Origin: Bradyrhizobium prioriisuperbiae
Lineage (GTDB): Bacteria > Pseudomonadota > Alphaproteobacteria > Rhizobiales > Xanthobacteraceae
Reading direction: 5' to 3'
NCBI RefSeq assembly: GCF_032397745.1
Contig: NZ_CP135921.1
Span: forward strand, 2,232,001-2,296,000
DNA: 64,000 nucleotides
Part shown: piece after piece, positions 9,784 through 18,032 of the stretch
How the letters are laid out: each line of letters starts with the position of its first letter
Numbering within the stretch: position 1 is the stretch's first letter
Position numbers and translations under genes: made by a program
Notes under the pieces: model-generated
Databases searched by the model: none
What the model saw: the letters and a program-made list of their open reading frames with translations, nothing else
What the model was told of the DNA's origin: nothing

Positions 9784-10509
9784 ATGTCCAAGCTCACATC
9801 GAATGTTTGGTCTTACTGGCTGAAGCGGGCAGACATCGTTGCGGAATACGCTTCGTGGAGCGGCGATGCCGCCCCCGATCTCGGCTTTCACTTTCACCGG
9901 ACCGCGCAGATCACCTGCGTCAGGTCCGGTAAACGCGCCTTTCAGATCGGTGGGGAAACCCACGCGGTCGCCGCCGGGCAGAGCATCCTGATTCCCGCGA
10001 TGGTGCCGCATCGAAGCCTGCCGTTGCGCTCCCGTGACGTGACCTGCCTGAATGTCTATCTGCCGCTTCCGCCGCTCGGGAATCGCCCGATCGTGGTCAC
10101 TGCGCACGCTCCAGCGGAAATTCTCCGGGATGCCGCCCCTGTTGTCACGCGGCGTGCCATCGAAGCGCATTTTTTTGGTCACGGACGACTGGTCCAGCGC
10201 GATGCCGGTTTGCCGACAAATCCACTCGGCCGTGTTGCAAACACCACCGAGAGCATCGGCGCGATCGCAGCGCGTGCCGGGCTGAGCCGGGAAGGCTTCA
10301 CCCGCAAATTCATCCGGGACATCGGCATGGCGCCCCACGCTTACCGCACTATCCATCGGTTGAACGAAGCCCGTCACCGCCTGCAGCAGGGCGACAGCAT
10401 CGCCGGCGTTGCTGCGGACCTGGATTTTTCCGACCAGAGCCATCTCGGGCGGCTGTTCCGGCGCAGCTTCGGCGTCACGCCGCATGCCTACCGCGAGAGC
10501 GTGCGCTGA
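9784..10509 (+). CDS. AraC family transcriptional regulator
   Basis: A 241-residue regulator with an N-terminal cupin-like sensing domain (about 1-120, with HFHRTAQITCVRSG and IPAMVPHRS) and a C-terminal pair of helix-turn-helix motifs. The first is IGAIAARAGLSREGFTRKF near 159-177; the second is GVAADLDFSDQSHLGRLFRR near 211-230, followed by the family signature FGVTPHAYR. The ligand is unknown. The next gene downstream on the same strand, 63 bases away, encodes a TauE/SafE exporter, so it may control export of a small organic anion; this is inference from context. Confidence 0.88.
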   Translation: MSKLTSNVWSYWLKRADIVAEYASWSGDAAPDLGFHFHRTAQITCVRSGKRAFQIGGETHAVAAGQSILIPAMVPHRSLPLRSRDVTCLNVYLPLPPLGNRPIVVTAHAPAEILRDAAPVVTRRAIEAHFFGHGRLVQRDAGLPTNPLGRVANTTESIGAIAARAGLSREGFTRKFIRDIGMAPHAYRTIHRLNEARHRLQQGDSIAGVAADLDFSDQSHLGRLFRRSFGVTPHAYRESVR

Positions 10510-10572
10510 TCACAAACGTTCCAGACGATGCGACCCCGGCGGTTTAGCTTTCCGGTTTTCGGAAGGCCTCCC

Positions 10573-11334
10573 ATGGACTGGACAATCGTTACCCTCCTCA
10601 TCGCGGCCGGCGTTGCCGGCGGCATCATCAACGCCATCGCCGGCGGCGCGACACTGATTACGTTTCCGGCCATGCTGGCGGCGGGACTCTCTCCGGTCCT
10701 CGCCAACGCCTCCAATGCTGTTGCGATTTCTCCCGGTCATCTGATCGCCGCGCTGGCGGATCGGGACAAGCTGCCGCCGTTCAATCGCCGGTTCGCATGG
10801 TCGCTGACCACGGCCGTGCTCGGTGGAATCGGCGGCGCGCTGTTGCTGCTGGCGCTGCCGGACAGGCTGTTCGTCCTGCCGGTCCCGGCCTTGATCGGCT
10901 TTGCCACCCTGCTGTTCGCGTTCGCGCCGCAGATCCAGGCATGGGCGGAGCATCGCTGGGCCGGCGCCGCGCCCTCGGCCACCGCAGAGCTTGCCGTGCT
11001 GGCGGGAGCCTCGATCTATGGCGGATTCTTTGGCGCGGGGCTTGGCATCGTTCTGACCGCGGTGCTGTCGATCGCCGAGCCCAATGACATCCGCAAGGTC
11101 AAGGTCCTGAAGAACCTCTTGGCAACTGGCGTCAGTGTCGCTGCGATCGTCGTCTTTGTCGGCCTGGGCGTGGTGCAGTGGCGGGAAACCATGCTGATGC
11201 TGCTGGGCGCGCTGGTCGGCGGGTATGCCGGCGGTTATCTGGTGCGGGTGCTGCCTGCAAATGTCGTCCGCTGGGCCGTGATTGTGGCGGGTACCGTGAT
11301 GACGGCGGTCTACATCAGGCGTTACTGGTTTTGA
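10573..11334 (+). CDS. TauE/SafE family sulfite/anion exporter
   Basis: A 253-residue membrane protein with about eight hydrophobic helices and the internal repeat of the TauE/SafE (DUF81) family: GVAGGIINAIAGGATLITFP near 12-31 and GASIYGGFFGAGLGIVLTA near 145-163. Members export sulfite, sulfoacetate or related anions. ATG at 10573 has GGAAGG upstream and gives the hydrophobic N-terminus MDWTIVTLL; an earlier in-frame ATG at 10528 would add a basic leader. Substrate is not inferable from sequence alone. Confidence 0.85.
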   Translation: MDWTIVTLLIAAGVAGGIINAIAGGATLITFPAMLAAGLSPVLANASNAVAISPGHLIAALADRDKLPPFNRRFAWSLTTAVLGGIGGALLLLALPDRLFVLPVPALIGFATLLFAFAPQIQAWAEHRWAGAAPSATAELAVLAGASIYGGFFGAGLGIVLTAVLSIAEPNDIRKVKVLKNLLATGVSVAAIVVFVGLGVVQWRETMLMLLGALVGGYAGGYLVRVLPANVVRWAVIVAGTVMTAVYIRRYWF

Positions 11335-11381
11335 GAGCGTTTTCGAGCGAAGTGGGTACCGGTTCGCGTCAAGAAAACGCG
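11335..11381. repeat. Short intergenic palindrome, ACCGG core (inverted copy)
   Basis: GCGTTTTC and GAAAACGC arms enclose AAGTGGGTACCGGTTCGCG, which contains the reverse complement of the core seen at 4791. It begins directly after the stop of the TauE/SafE gene and may act as its 3' end. Confidence 0.7.
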
Positions 11382-11490
11382 TTTGCGGCAAGTGGTGCAG
11401 GAACTTCAGATCGGCGGCACTGGATTACGTTTGTGTAACCCGTTGAACGTGTCTATGGCGGGCGCAGACTGATGTTCACAGGAGAACATC

Positions 11491-11799
11491 ATGCGCGCCC
11501 TCATCATCCCAGCCCTACTCATGAGCACGCTCTCAGCGAACGCCACCGCCATATACCACTACCGTGATGTGCGACCCCGCCAACAGCACGATAGCAACGA
11601 TACCGCGACCGAGAAATGCGACCCCTCTCACCAGCAGGAGTACGGGAGCCGCGCATTCAACAGGTGCATGCTGGCCCACGGCTGGCAGTTCAATTATATC
11701 GAGCACACACAGGACGACAGCTCGTCTTCCGATGGGTATGTCCCTCACTCCGCACAGTTTGATTCCAGCAGAGCTTTGATTCCGGGCTCTGACCGATAA
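11491..11799 (+). CDS. Small secreted protein of unknown function
   Basis: A 102-residue product with a clear signal peptide (about 1-20, ending in SANATA) and AGGAGAAC just upstream of the ATG. The mature part is hydrophilic, rich in His, Asp, Ser and Gln, with two cysteines (in EKCDPSHQQ and FNRCMLAHGWQF) that could form one disulfide in the periplasm. The second half resembles the short CMxxxGW motif found in many rhizobial secreted small proteins. I recognise no function. Confidence 0.6.
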   Translation: MRALIIPALLMSTLSANATAIYHYRDVRPRQQHDSNDTATEKCDPSHQQEYGSRAFNRCMLAHGWQFNYIEHTQDDSSSSDGYVPHSAQFDSSRALIPGSDR

Positions 11800-11928
11800 C
11801 CTTGGGCTGTCAAACCAAGCTCCGTGCCGAGGTCTTCATTGCAGCCGACTTGGAAGCATAGCTGGGGTTACCATGCCCCTCGGGGTGACGGATTACCTCG
11901 ATTTAACTTCATACCAGCATGTTCGAGA

Positions 11929-12534
11929 TTAAAGGCGCCGCCGCCGCACGCGCACATACAGCGCGCCGCCGCCGCCATGGCCGATGTGGGCTTCCTCGAA
12001 GCCGACCACGCAGTTGCGAAACTCCGCCAGTCCCAGCCATTCCGGCACCTGGCGCCGCAGCACGCCGCGCTCGGACCCCTCGGCCGTGGTGCGGCCCTTG
12101 CCGGTGATGATGAGCACGAACGACAACCCGTCGTCACTGGCCCGCTGCAGGAAGCCCAGCAGCGCGCGATGCGCACGCGCCTGGGTCATGCCGTGCAGAT
12201 CGAGCCGGGCGTCGATATCCTTGATTCCGCGCGAGAGTTGCGAGCGTTCGCGGCGGCCGAGCGGCGCGAGCGACGGCGGCGCCGGTTTGGTGGGCTTGGC
12301 CGGCACGGCTACGGGACGAAGTTTGGGGAACGCCGCCACCTTGGTGGCGGGCTTCGGAATCTCTTCGGCTGCGACCGGCGAAGCGACCTTGGTCAACCGC
12401 GGTCTTTTCTTGAGCGGCTTGGTCGCGTGCGCCACCGCCTCCCATAGCTCCTGCTCCTCCGCGCTCAACGCGCGGCGGCGGCGCGACGACGCCGGCCTGG
12501 CAATATCGAGATCGGGTGGCGGCACGCGTTTCAT
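11929..12534 (-). CDS. Smr-domain protein
   Basis: A 201-residue protein with a basic, proline/alanine-rich N-terminal half (residues 1-100) and a C-terminal Smr (small MutS-related) domain. The nuclease-fold signatures are LDLHGMTQARAH near 111-122 and LIITGKG near 141-147, with the GGGGALYVRVRRR end typical of this group. Smr domains cleave or bind nucleic acid; stand-alone versions in Alphaproteobacteria are uncharacterised. Its start overlaps the mltA stop by four bases (ATGA), so both are on one transcript. Confidence 0.9.
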   Translation of the reverse strand: MKRVPPPDLDIARPASSRRRRALSAEEQELWEAVAHATKPLKKRPRLTKVASPVAAEEIPKPATKVAAFPKLRPVAVPAKPTKPAPPSLAPLGRRERSQLSRGIKDIDARLDLHGMTQARAHRALLGFLQRASDDGLSFVLIITGKGRTTAEGSERGVLRRQVPEWLGLAEFRNCVVGFEEAHIGHGGGGALYVRVRRRRL

Positions 12535-14168
12535 CTGACATGCCGATGATGGCGGCGATGCCGAGCAGGTCGCCGGCGCTCAGGGCGCGCGGGGGCGGCG
12601 CGCTCGATCTTGTCGCTGGGGCGCGCTTCGGGCAGCGGCACTTGTTGCGGCTTCGTCTCCAACTTCGCTTCGGGTTTCGTCTCGGATTTGGCGTCGGCGA
12701 CCGGCGGCACGGCGGGCGGTTTGGCGGAGCCGGTCACCTCTTTGGATGCTGCCGCCGCCGGCTGATCTTTCAGATCGCTTTTGGCTGCAGCAGGATCTTT
12801 GGCCGCAGCATCCTTCGCCGGCACCGCCTGCTGCGGAAACAATTTCGCGATCACGGCCGACGGCCGCGCTTCCGGCAGCGGCATGGTTTTGCCGCGCGCC
12901 GAGGGGTCGAGGCTTTTCGGAATCAGCATCACGAACTGGGCGCCATTGCGCAGCCGCCCCGACACCCGTCCCGCTTCATCGCCGGCACCGAAATAGATAT
13001 CTGCCCGCGCCGGACCGATGATCGCCGATCCCGTGTCCTGCGCCACCATCAGCCGCCGGAACGGTGTTTTCGATTGTTCGGATTCCAGCGGCAGGTTGCC
13101 CTCGATGAAGAACGGCGTGCCGTAGACGTGCAGCGCCTTGTCGACGGCGATCGAGCGCCCGGCCGTGAGCTGCACGCCCTGCGCGCCCACCGCCTCGTCC
13201 TTCTCCGACAGCTGCACCTCGCGGAAAAACACATAGGAGCGGTTCTGCCGCCGCAGCTCCTTGGCGCCGTCGGGATTCTCCTCCATCCATTGCCGGATGC
13301 GCTGCATCGACATCTGCTCTTTCGGGATGATGTTGCGGTCGATCAGTACGCGCCCCACCGGCGTATACCGATAGCCGTTGTGCGCGTCGTAGTTGATGCG
13401 CACCACCGATCCGTCCTGCAGGCGGATGCGCGCCGAGCCCTGGATCTGGATGAACAGCAAATCCGTCTGGTTCTTGAGCCAGCAGATTTCCAGCCCGCGG
13501 CCGGCGATGGCGCCGTCCTCGATCTCGCCGCGGTCATAATAGGGCACCAGCTTGCGGCGGCCGATCTTGCGAAACACCTGGCCGCCATTGGGCAGGTTGG
13601 TCGCGCTCTGCTTGAAGCCGCGCACGAACAGGTTGGACGGCCGGCGATAGAGCGGCACGTTGTAGACGTCGGTCTGGGTGCGGGAGCCGTCGACAATCGG
13701 CTCATAATAGCCGGTCACGAAACCTTCGCTGTCGCCGAGCTTGGAAATACGCAGCGGCAGAAAATGCTCTTCGAAGAAGTCCCTGGCTTTCGCTGCGGTT
13801 GAAATACCGGCAGCCTTCGCAACCCGGCACGGCTCGCGCAGCGATAGGCCCAGTGCCTTGGCATCCGCCGGCGGCTTGGTTTGGGCAACGATGGCGGTGC
13901 AACTGGTGCGGAAGGTCTGGAACGCCGCCAGATGATCGTCGTCGGCCCAGCCGGGAATCTCCGTCCAGCCGATCGGCGCATATTGACTGTTGGGGATTTC
14001 GGGGGGCCAGATCGGAGTCACGACAGGGCGATGCGATACATGGCGGTGAACCGCTCGCCGCGCTTCCGTATCCGACGACAGCGAGAACATGATGAATGGA
14101 AGCGCTGCGAGCGCCAGTCCCGCGCGGATTGCGGCGCGCCTGCCTTTAATGTCCGCTTTCGGTGCCAA
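12531..14168 (-). CDS. mltA: MltA-family membrane-bound lytic murein transglycosylase
   Basis: Cleaves peptidoglycan to 1,6-anhydromuropeptides in the periplasm. The MltA domain carries FVTGYYEP, and the C-terminal 3D domain contains AQDTGSAIIGPARADIYFG with the catalytic aspartate. A signal-like segment, AGLALAALPFIMFSL, follows a short basic stretch. No ATG precedes it closely: I propose TTG at 14168 with GGAAG upstream, while ATG 14231 is possible but lies deep inside the Tim44 gene. After the 3D domain there is a 120-150-residue Ala/Pro/Lys-rich tail with PLPEARPS twice, ending in a basic Arg/His tract. It overlaps Smr downstream. Confidence 0.87.
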   Translation of the reverse strand: MAPKADIKGRRAAIRAGLALAALPFIMFSLSSDTEARRAVHRHVSHRPVVTPIWPPEIPNSQYAPIGWTEIPGWADDDHLAAFQTFRTSCTAIVAQTKPPADAKALGLSLREPCRVAKAAGISTAAKARDFFEEHFLPLRISKLGDSEGFVTGYYEPIVDGSRTQTDVYNVPLYRRPSNLFVRGFKQSATNLPNGGQVFRKIGRRKLVPYYDRGEIEDGAIAGRGLEICWLKNQTDLLFIQIQGSARIRLQDGSVVRINYDAHNGYRYTPVGRVLIDRNIIPKEQMSMQRIRQWMEENPDGAKELRRQNRSYVFFREVQLSEKDEAVGAQGVQLTAGRSIAVDKALHVYGTPFFIEGNLPLESEQSKTPFRRLMVAQDTGSAIIGPARADIYFGAGDEAGRVSGRLRNGAQFVMLIPKSLDPSARGKTMPLPEARPSAVIAKLFPQQAVPAKDAAAKDPAAAKSDLKDQPAAAASKEVTGSAKPPAVPPVADAKSETKPEAKLETKPQQVPLPEARPSDKIERAAPARPERRRPARHRRHHRHVR

Positions 14169-14853
14169 CCAGCTTCCAGTTCGGATCGCGCGACGAGATA
14201 TCGCGGGCGAACGTCCAGATGTCGGTGACATCGGTCACTTTCTCCGGGCTGCCGTCGACCACGGCACCGGCCTTGTCGCGGGTGACGGTCACCATCTGCG
14301 ACACGAAGCGAACCGTCAGCTGCGCGGCGCGATCGCGCACCTCTGCATTGACGAGCTCCGCCTTGTCGATACCGACAAAACGCGTCTCGACCTTCTGCTC
14401 GCGCTGTTCACGCTCGCGGATGGCACCGTCGAAGCCCTCATAGACTTCCTTGGACAGGAGGTCCTTCAGCATGCGGCGATCGCCGCCGGCGAATGCGAGC
14501 ACAATCATCTCATAGGCGCCCTTGGCACCGGTGAGGAAATGCTGCGGATCGAACGAGGCGTCGGAGGCGACCACGGCGTCGAGACCCAGCGCCAGCGCTG
14601 AGCCGGACTCGGCGACACCCTTCCAGCGATCGGGCGCGGGCCCGGTCTCGGACGGTGCGACGGGGGGTGCGTGATCGATCACGGTTCCGGGCATCGGAAC
14701 AACATTGTTGTTGCCGGCCGCACCATTGGCCATGTCGCGGGCCGCCCGGTCGTAGGGCGGCCGTTCGCTGCCCGTGCGCTGTCCCAGGACGTTACGCAAC
14801 CGCAAAAAGATGAACACGGCCAGGGCCAGGAAGATGATGGTATAAATATCCAC
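14146..14853 (-). CDS. Tim44/TimA-family membrane-anchored protein
   Basis: A 235-residue protein with one N-terminal membrane anchor (IYTIIFLALAVFIFLRL, residues 3-19), a disordered linker to about 80, and a Tim44-like alpha/beta domain to the end. Tim44 recruits Hsp70 to the mitochondrial import channel; bacterial TimA is a cytoplasm-facing inner-membrane protein with an unsettled function. The gene is first in the timA-mltA-smr run and is divergent from secB, an arrangement frequent in Bradyrhizobium relatives that pairs two protein-translocation genes. Confidence 0.9.
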   Translation of the reverse strand: MDIYTIIFLALAVFIFLRLRNVLGQRTGSERPPYDRAARDMANGAAGNNNVVPMPGTVIDHAPPVAPSETGPAPDRWKGVAESGSALALGLDAVVASDASFDPQHFLTGAKGAYEMIVLAFAGGDRRMLKDLLSKEVYEGFDGAIREREQREQKVETRFVGIDKAELVNAEVRDRAAQLTVRFVSQMVTVTRDKAGAVVDGSPEKVTDVTDIWTFARDISSRDPNWKLVGTESGH

Positions 14854-14938
14854 GTCGCATTCACTTTCTGATCGGCACTGGATCTATTCATCTGGCGATG
14901 CATCGTTCCGGCGGCGGAACGGCGCTTTTCGCCCGGTC

Positions 14939-15009
14939 ATGCACAAACTCGTTATGCATAGCCCGACATGCATACTCCGTTATGCGTACCCGGTCATGTA
15001 AGTCTCAAA
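14939..15009. repeat. Degenerate 14-bp tandem repeat in the timA-secB divergent region
   Basis: Five units start with ATG at 14939, 14954, 14968, 14982 and 14996, spaced 15, 14, 14 and 14 bases. The approximate unit is ATGCATACCCGGTT; the first and last are most degenerate. The units lie within the 515-base gene-free stretch between the Tim44 gene and secB. The rest of that stretch holds an inverted repeat (15157-15209) and the presumed secB promoter, and no convincing reading frame. Confidence 0.6.
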
Positions 15010-15156
15010 TCGGGCAGAGCCAATGACGCCTTTTGGCACGTGCACCATTGGGCGGCAGCTCTGGTTTAAGTCACCTTAGTGGCGCTGGTTTTCGGCGGAT
15101 TCTAGACGATCCGGGGGCCGGGGCCAACCTCCCCCGTCTGCCCAATCGGCGTGCGT

Positions 15157-15209
15157 GATCCTTGTCGAGGGCCCGGGGCCTGTGATAGCCACTCGCGCGG
15201 ACAAGGATC
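15157..15209. repeat. 10-bp perfect inverted repeat upstream of secB
   Basis: GATCCTTGTC at 15157-15166 and GACAAGGATC at 15200-15209 are perfect inverted copies with a 33-base GC-rich centre. There is no T-run, so it is not a typical terminator. It could be an operator pair or an RNA stem in a secB leader. Confidence 0.4.
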
Positions 15210-15368
15210 TTGATCTACCGCCCGGCGGATCCCGCAAAAATGATCACTTTTGCATCCGGATCAGCCCAGACCCCTGTCCATGATCTTCCGGGGATGACGT
15301 TTCAAATTATACGCTTTCTTCATGCGAACCGGACCCCATTCGCCTGAAACTGCGTCTGGAGACATTTT

Positions 15369-15845
15369 ATGACCAATGGCAACGGCGCACCGCCCGAGAA
15401 CGCCCCCCCGCCGCAGCTCAACGTTCTGGCGCAGTATATCAAGGACCTGTCGTTCGAGAACCCGAACGCGCCGGCCTCGCTCGCACCCCAGCAGCAGGCC
15501 CCCCAGATCGGCATCCAGATCAATGTCGGCGCCCGCAATGTCGCCGAACATGACTATGAAGTGACGCTGTCGATCGAGGGCAAGGCGGAAAACGCCGGCA
15601 CCCTGCTGTTCAGCTTCGAACTCGCCTATGCCGGCGTGTTCCGGATCGTGAACGTGCCGCAGGAAAACATGCACCCGCTGGTGATGATCGAATGCCCGCG
15701 GCTGCTGTTCCCGTTCGCCCGCGAGATCGTCGCCACCTCGGTGCGCAACGGCGGCTTCCCGCCCTTGATGCTCGACCCGGTCGATTTCGTCGGCCTGTAC
15801 CGCCAGAACATGGAGCGGCAGGCCGAGCAGCTCAAGCCGAGCTGA
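15369..15845 (+). CDS. secB: Protein-export chaperone SecB
   Basis: Tetrameric cytoplasmic chaperone that keeps preproteins unfolded and hands them to SecA. The 158-residue product has the family core [19 protein letters not shown] (about 17-35), the acidic/hydrophobic binding groove strands, and [32 protein letters not shown] (in the 109-140 region) in two conserved blocks. It carries a proline-rich N-terminal extension of about 15 residues, usual in Alphaproteobacteria. A strong terminator follows. It is monocistronic and divergent from the Tim44 gene. Confidence 0.97.
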   Translation: MTNGNGAPPENAPPPQLNVLAQYIKDLSFENPNAPASLAPQQQAPQIGIQINVGARNVAEHDYEVTLSIEGKAENAGTLLFSFELAYAGVFRIVNVPQENMHPLVMIECPRLLFPFAREIVATSVRNGGFPPLMLDPVDFVGLYRQNMERQAEQLKPS

Positions 15846-15873
15846 GCTCGATCAGCGACCGCGCGATCAACAA

Positions 15874-15907
15874 CGGCCCGGTGCAGCAATGCCCGGGCCG
15901 ATTTTTT
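15874..15907 (+). terminator. Rho-independent terminator of secB
   Basis: CGGCCCGG (15874-15881) pairs with CCGGGCCG (15893-15900) around an 11-base loop, followed by ATTTTTT. It sits 29 bases after the secB stop. Confidence 0.88.
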
Positions 15908-15943
15908 ATGACGTGGAGAATGAAAGACGCTTCTCCATACTCA

Positions 15944-16045
15944 GCGTCACCCGCGGGCTTGACCCGCGGGTCCAGCTCAAGCGTTCGATATACACTGGGA
16001 CGGTGGAAGAAAGCTGGATTGCCGGGTCAAGCCCGGCAATGACGC
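15944..16045. repeat. About 100-bp inverted intergenic element, copy 1
   Basis: Left hairpin CCGCGGGcttgaCCCGCGG followed by gTCCAGCT, a variable centre, then AGCTGGATTG and right hairpin GCCGGGtcaaGCCCGGC, bounded by GCGTCA and TGACGC. Three more copies occur at 22516, 30855 and 56030. It lies between the 3' ends of secB and dnaQ and resembles the palindromic elements reported in Rhodopseudomonas and Bradyrhizobium. Confidence 0.85.
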
Positions 16046-16064
16046 AGTGGGGGGCAATCTCCCC

Positions 16065-16760
16065 TCACGCCTCCGCCAGGAATTCCTTCCAGATCAGCTT
16101 CTCACCAAAGGTGGCGATGAAGGCGCGGTGGGCTTCGCGGTCGGCGTCGGTCACTCGCGGTGTCAGCGGGGTCGGGCGTTGCCGCCGCGGCCCGTCAGCC
16201 TGCATGGTGGAATCCGACCGCGGCGTATCCGCCAGCAGCAGCTGCGACTGCCGCGCCCCCACCAGATCGATATAGACTTCCGCCAGCAGTTCGGCGTCGA
16301 GCAACGCGCCATGCTTGGTGCGGTGTGAATTGTCGATCGAATAACGCGAGCAGAGATCGTCCAGCCGGTTCGACACGCCCGGATGCTTGCGCCGCGCCAG
16401 CAGCAGCGTATCCACCAGCCGCTCCCTGGGGATTGGCGGCCACTTGATGCGTTCGAGCTCCGCATTGATGAAGCTGATGTCGAACGAGGCGTTGTGGATC
16501 ACCAGCGGCGCGTCGCCGATGAATTCCAGGAACCCATTGACCACCGCTGAAAACAGCGGCTTGTCGGACAGGAACTCGGTCGACAGGCCGTGCACCGCGA
16601 AGGCCTCCTGCGGCATGTCGCGCTGCGGGTTGATGTAGCAGTGATAGCTCTGTCCCGTCGGCATGCGGTTGAACACCTCGACGCAGCCGATTTCCACCAG
16701 GCGATCGCCGCGCAGCGGATCGAGGCCGGTGGTTTCAGTATCGAGAACGATTTCACGCAT
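16065..16760 (-). CDS. dnaQ: DNA polymerase III epsilon subunit (3'-5' proofreading exonuclease)
   Basis: Proofreading exonuclease of the replicative polymerase. Exo I is DTETTGL with D7 and E9; Exo II is HNASFDISFIN near residue 88; Exo III is HGALLDAELLAEVY with the catalytic His and Asp near 149-155. The C-terminal part is a linker ending in ADREAHRAFI..., which contacts the alpha subunit. Length of 231 residues is normal. It is 31 bases downstream of coaE and lies near the proposed origin, as in many Alphaproteobacteria. Confidence 0.95.
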   Translation of the reverse strand: MREIVLDTETTGLDPLRGDRLVEIGCVEVFNRMPTGQSYHCYINPQRDMPQEAFAVHGLSTEFLSDKPLFSAVVNGFLEFIGDAPLVIHNASFDISFINAELERIKWPPIPRERLVDTLLLARRKHPGVSNRLDDLCSRYSIDNSHRTKHGALLDAELLAEVYIDLVGARQSQLLLADTPRSDSTMQADGPRRQRPTPLTPRVTDADREAHRAFIATFGEKLIWKEFLAEA

Positions 16761-16791
16761 GGAAGTCTGAATCCGTCAGGTCGCTCGCGAA

Positions 16792-17391
16792 TCAGGCGCG
16801 CCGTCGTGGCATCTTAGCAACCTGCTCCAGAATTTCCCGGATTCGCTGCCGGACCGGATCGAGCCCGTGGGAGGTATCCACCACGAAATCCGCCCTTCGG
16901 CGCTTTTCCGCGTCCGGCATCTGCCGCGCCAGGATGGCATCGAGTTTTTCCGGCGTCATGTTGTCGCGCGCCAGGATGCGCTCGCGCTGAATTTCCGGCG
17001 TGGTGGTCACCACCACTACCGCATCAACGCCGGCATCCCCCCCGGTCTCAAACAACAGCGGCACGTCAAGCACGGCAACGGGAGCCCCGGCGCGCTCGGC
17101 GTCCTCGAGGAACTTCTGCCGATGCGATCGCAGCATCGGATGCACGATGCCTTCCAGCCGCTTCATGGCGTCGGGATTGTGCAGCACCGCCGCGGAGAGC
17201 TTCTGCCGGTCGACCTTGCCGTCCACTGTGGTGCCGGGAAACGCGGCCTCGACCGCAGGCGCCCCTTCGCCATCATAGACCAGATGAACCGTGGCATCGG
17301 CATCATGCACGGGAACACCGGCCTCCATGAACAATTTGGCGGTGGTCGACTTTCCCATTCCGATCGAGCCGGTCAGTCCGAGCAGCAGCAT
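16792..17391 (-). CDS. coaE: Dephospho-CoA kinase
   Basis: Catalyses the last step of coenzyme A synthesis, ATP-dependent phosphorylation of dephospho-CoA. The P-loop [12 protein letters not shown] is at residues 5-16, and the CoA-binding segment VPLLFETGG is near 108-116. The 199-residue length matches the family. The gene lies between dnaQ and maf; aroE, which in many Alphaproteobacteria separates coaE from maf, is absent here with only 28 bases between the two genes. Confidence 0.96.
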   Translation of the reverse strand: MLLLGLTGSIGMGKSTTAKLFMEAGVPVHDADATVHLVYDGEGAPAVEAAFPGTTVDGKVDRQKLSAAVLHNPDAMKRLEGIVHPMLRSHRQKFLEDAERAGAPVAVLDVPLLFETGGDAGVDAVVVVTTTPEIQRERILARDNMTPEKLDAILARQMPDAEKRRRADFVVDTSHGLDPVRQRIREILEQVAKMPRRRA

Positions 17392-17419
17392 TCAGTTTAT
17401 CCGCAATTGTGATGGCGTT

Positions 17420-18028
17420 TTATGCGGCCAGCAGACCCTGGTTGCGCAGGAAATCAAGCAAGGGCAGCAACGGCAGCCCCAGAATGGTGAAATGATCACC
17501 CTCGATGCGACTGAACAGGTGAACACCGAGCTTTTCCAGCTGATAGGCGCCCACGCTTGTCGTCACGACATCGCCCGCCGCATCGAGATAAGCGGATATC
17601 TGCGCCTCGCTCAAGGGCCGCATGGTCATCCGCGCCACCGACACATGCGCGAACAGCACGGTGTTGTCGCGGACCACGGCAATGGCGGAATGCAGCTCAT
17701 GCATATGCCCCGCCAGGGCCTGCAGCTGATCGAAGGCGCCGGCGCGGCCGGCGGGCTTGTTGAACAGACGCTCGCCGAGCGCGAGGGTCTGATCAGCGCC
17801 GATCACCAAGCGCCCAGGATGATGCCTGGCGACAGCCGCGGCCTTCTCCGACGCCAACACCTGCGCGATGTCACCAGGCGCAGTCAGGCCCGACGATTGC
17901 TGGATCACCCGCTCGTCGATGTCTGCCGGAATAGCCTCGAAATCCAGACCCGCATTCTGCAGCAGTATCTGCCTGGAACGGCTTTGGGAGGCGAGAATCA
18001 GCGGCGTCGCACCGCGCCAGAGCGTCAT
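17420..18028 (-). CDS. maf: Maf-family nucleoside triphosphate pyrophosphatase
   Basis: Hydrolyses non-canonical or modified NTPs to monophosphates; the family was first linked to septum formation. The 202-residue product opens with ILASQSRSRQILL (phosphate-binding SxxR), then ADQTL and the TSVGAYQLEKLG block, all family signatures. An in-frame start at 18061 would overlap the upstream kinase gene; ATG 18028 leaves a 4-base gap and gives a normal N-terminus, so I chose it. It belongs to the minus-strand run from the origin: kinase-maf-coaE-dnaQ. Confidence 0.93.
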   Translation of the reverse strand: MTLWRGATPLILASQSRSRQILLQNAGLDFEAIPADIDERVIQQSSGLTAPGDIAQVLASEKAAAVARHHPGRLVIGADQTLALGERLFNKPAGRAGAFDQLQALAGHMHELHSAIAVVRDNTVLFAHVSVARMTMRPLSEAQISAYLDAAGDVVTTSVGAYQLEKLGVHLFSRIEGDHFTILGLPLLPLLDFLRNQGLLAA

Positions 18029-18032
18029 GGTG

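Noticed and set aside
15261..15674. 137-codon frame on the minus strand
   Set aside because: Antisense to secB.
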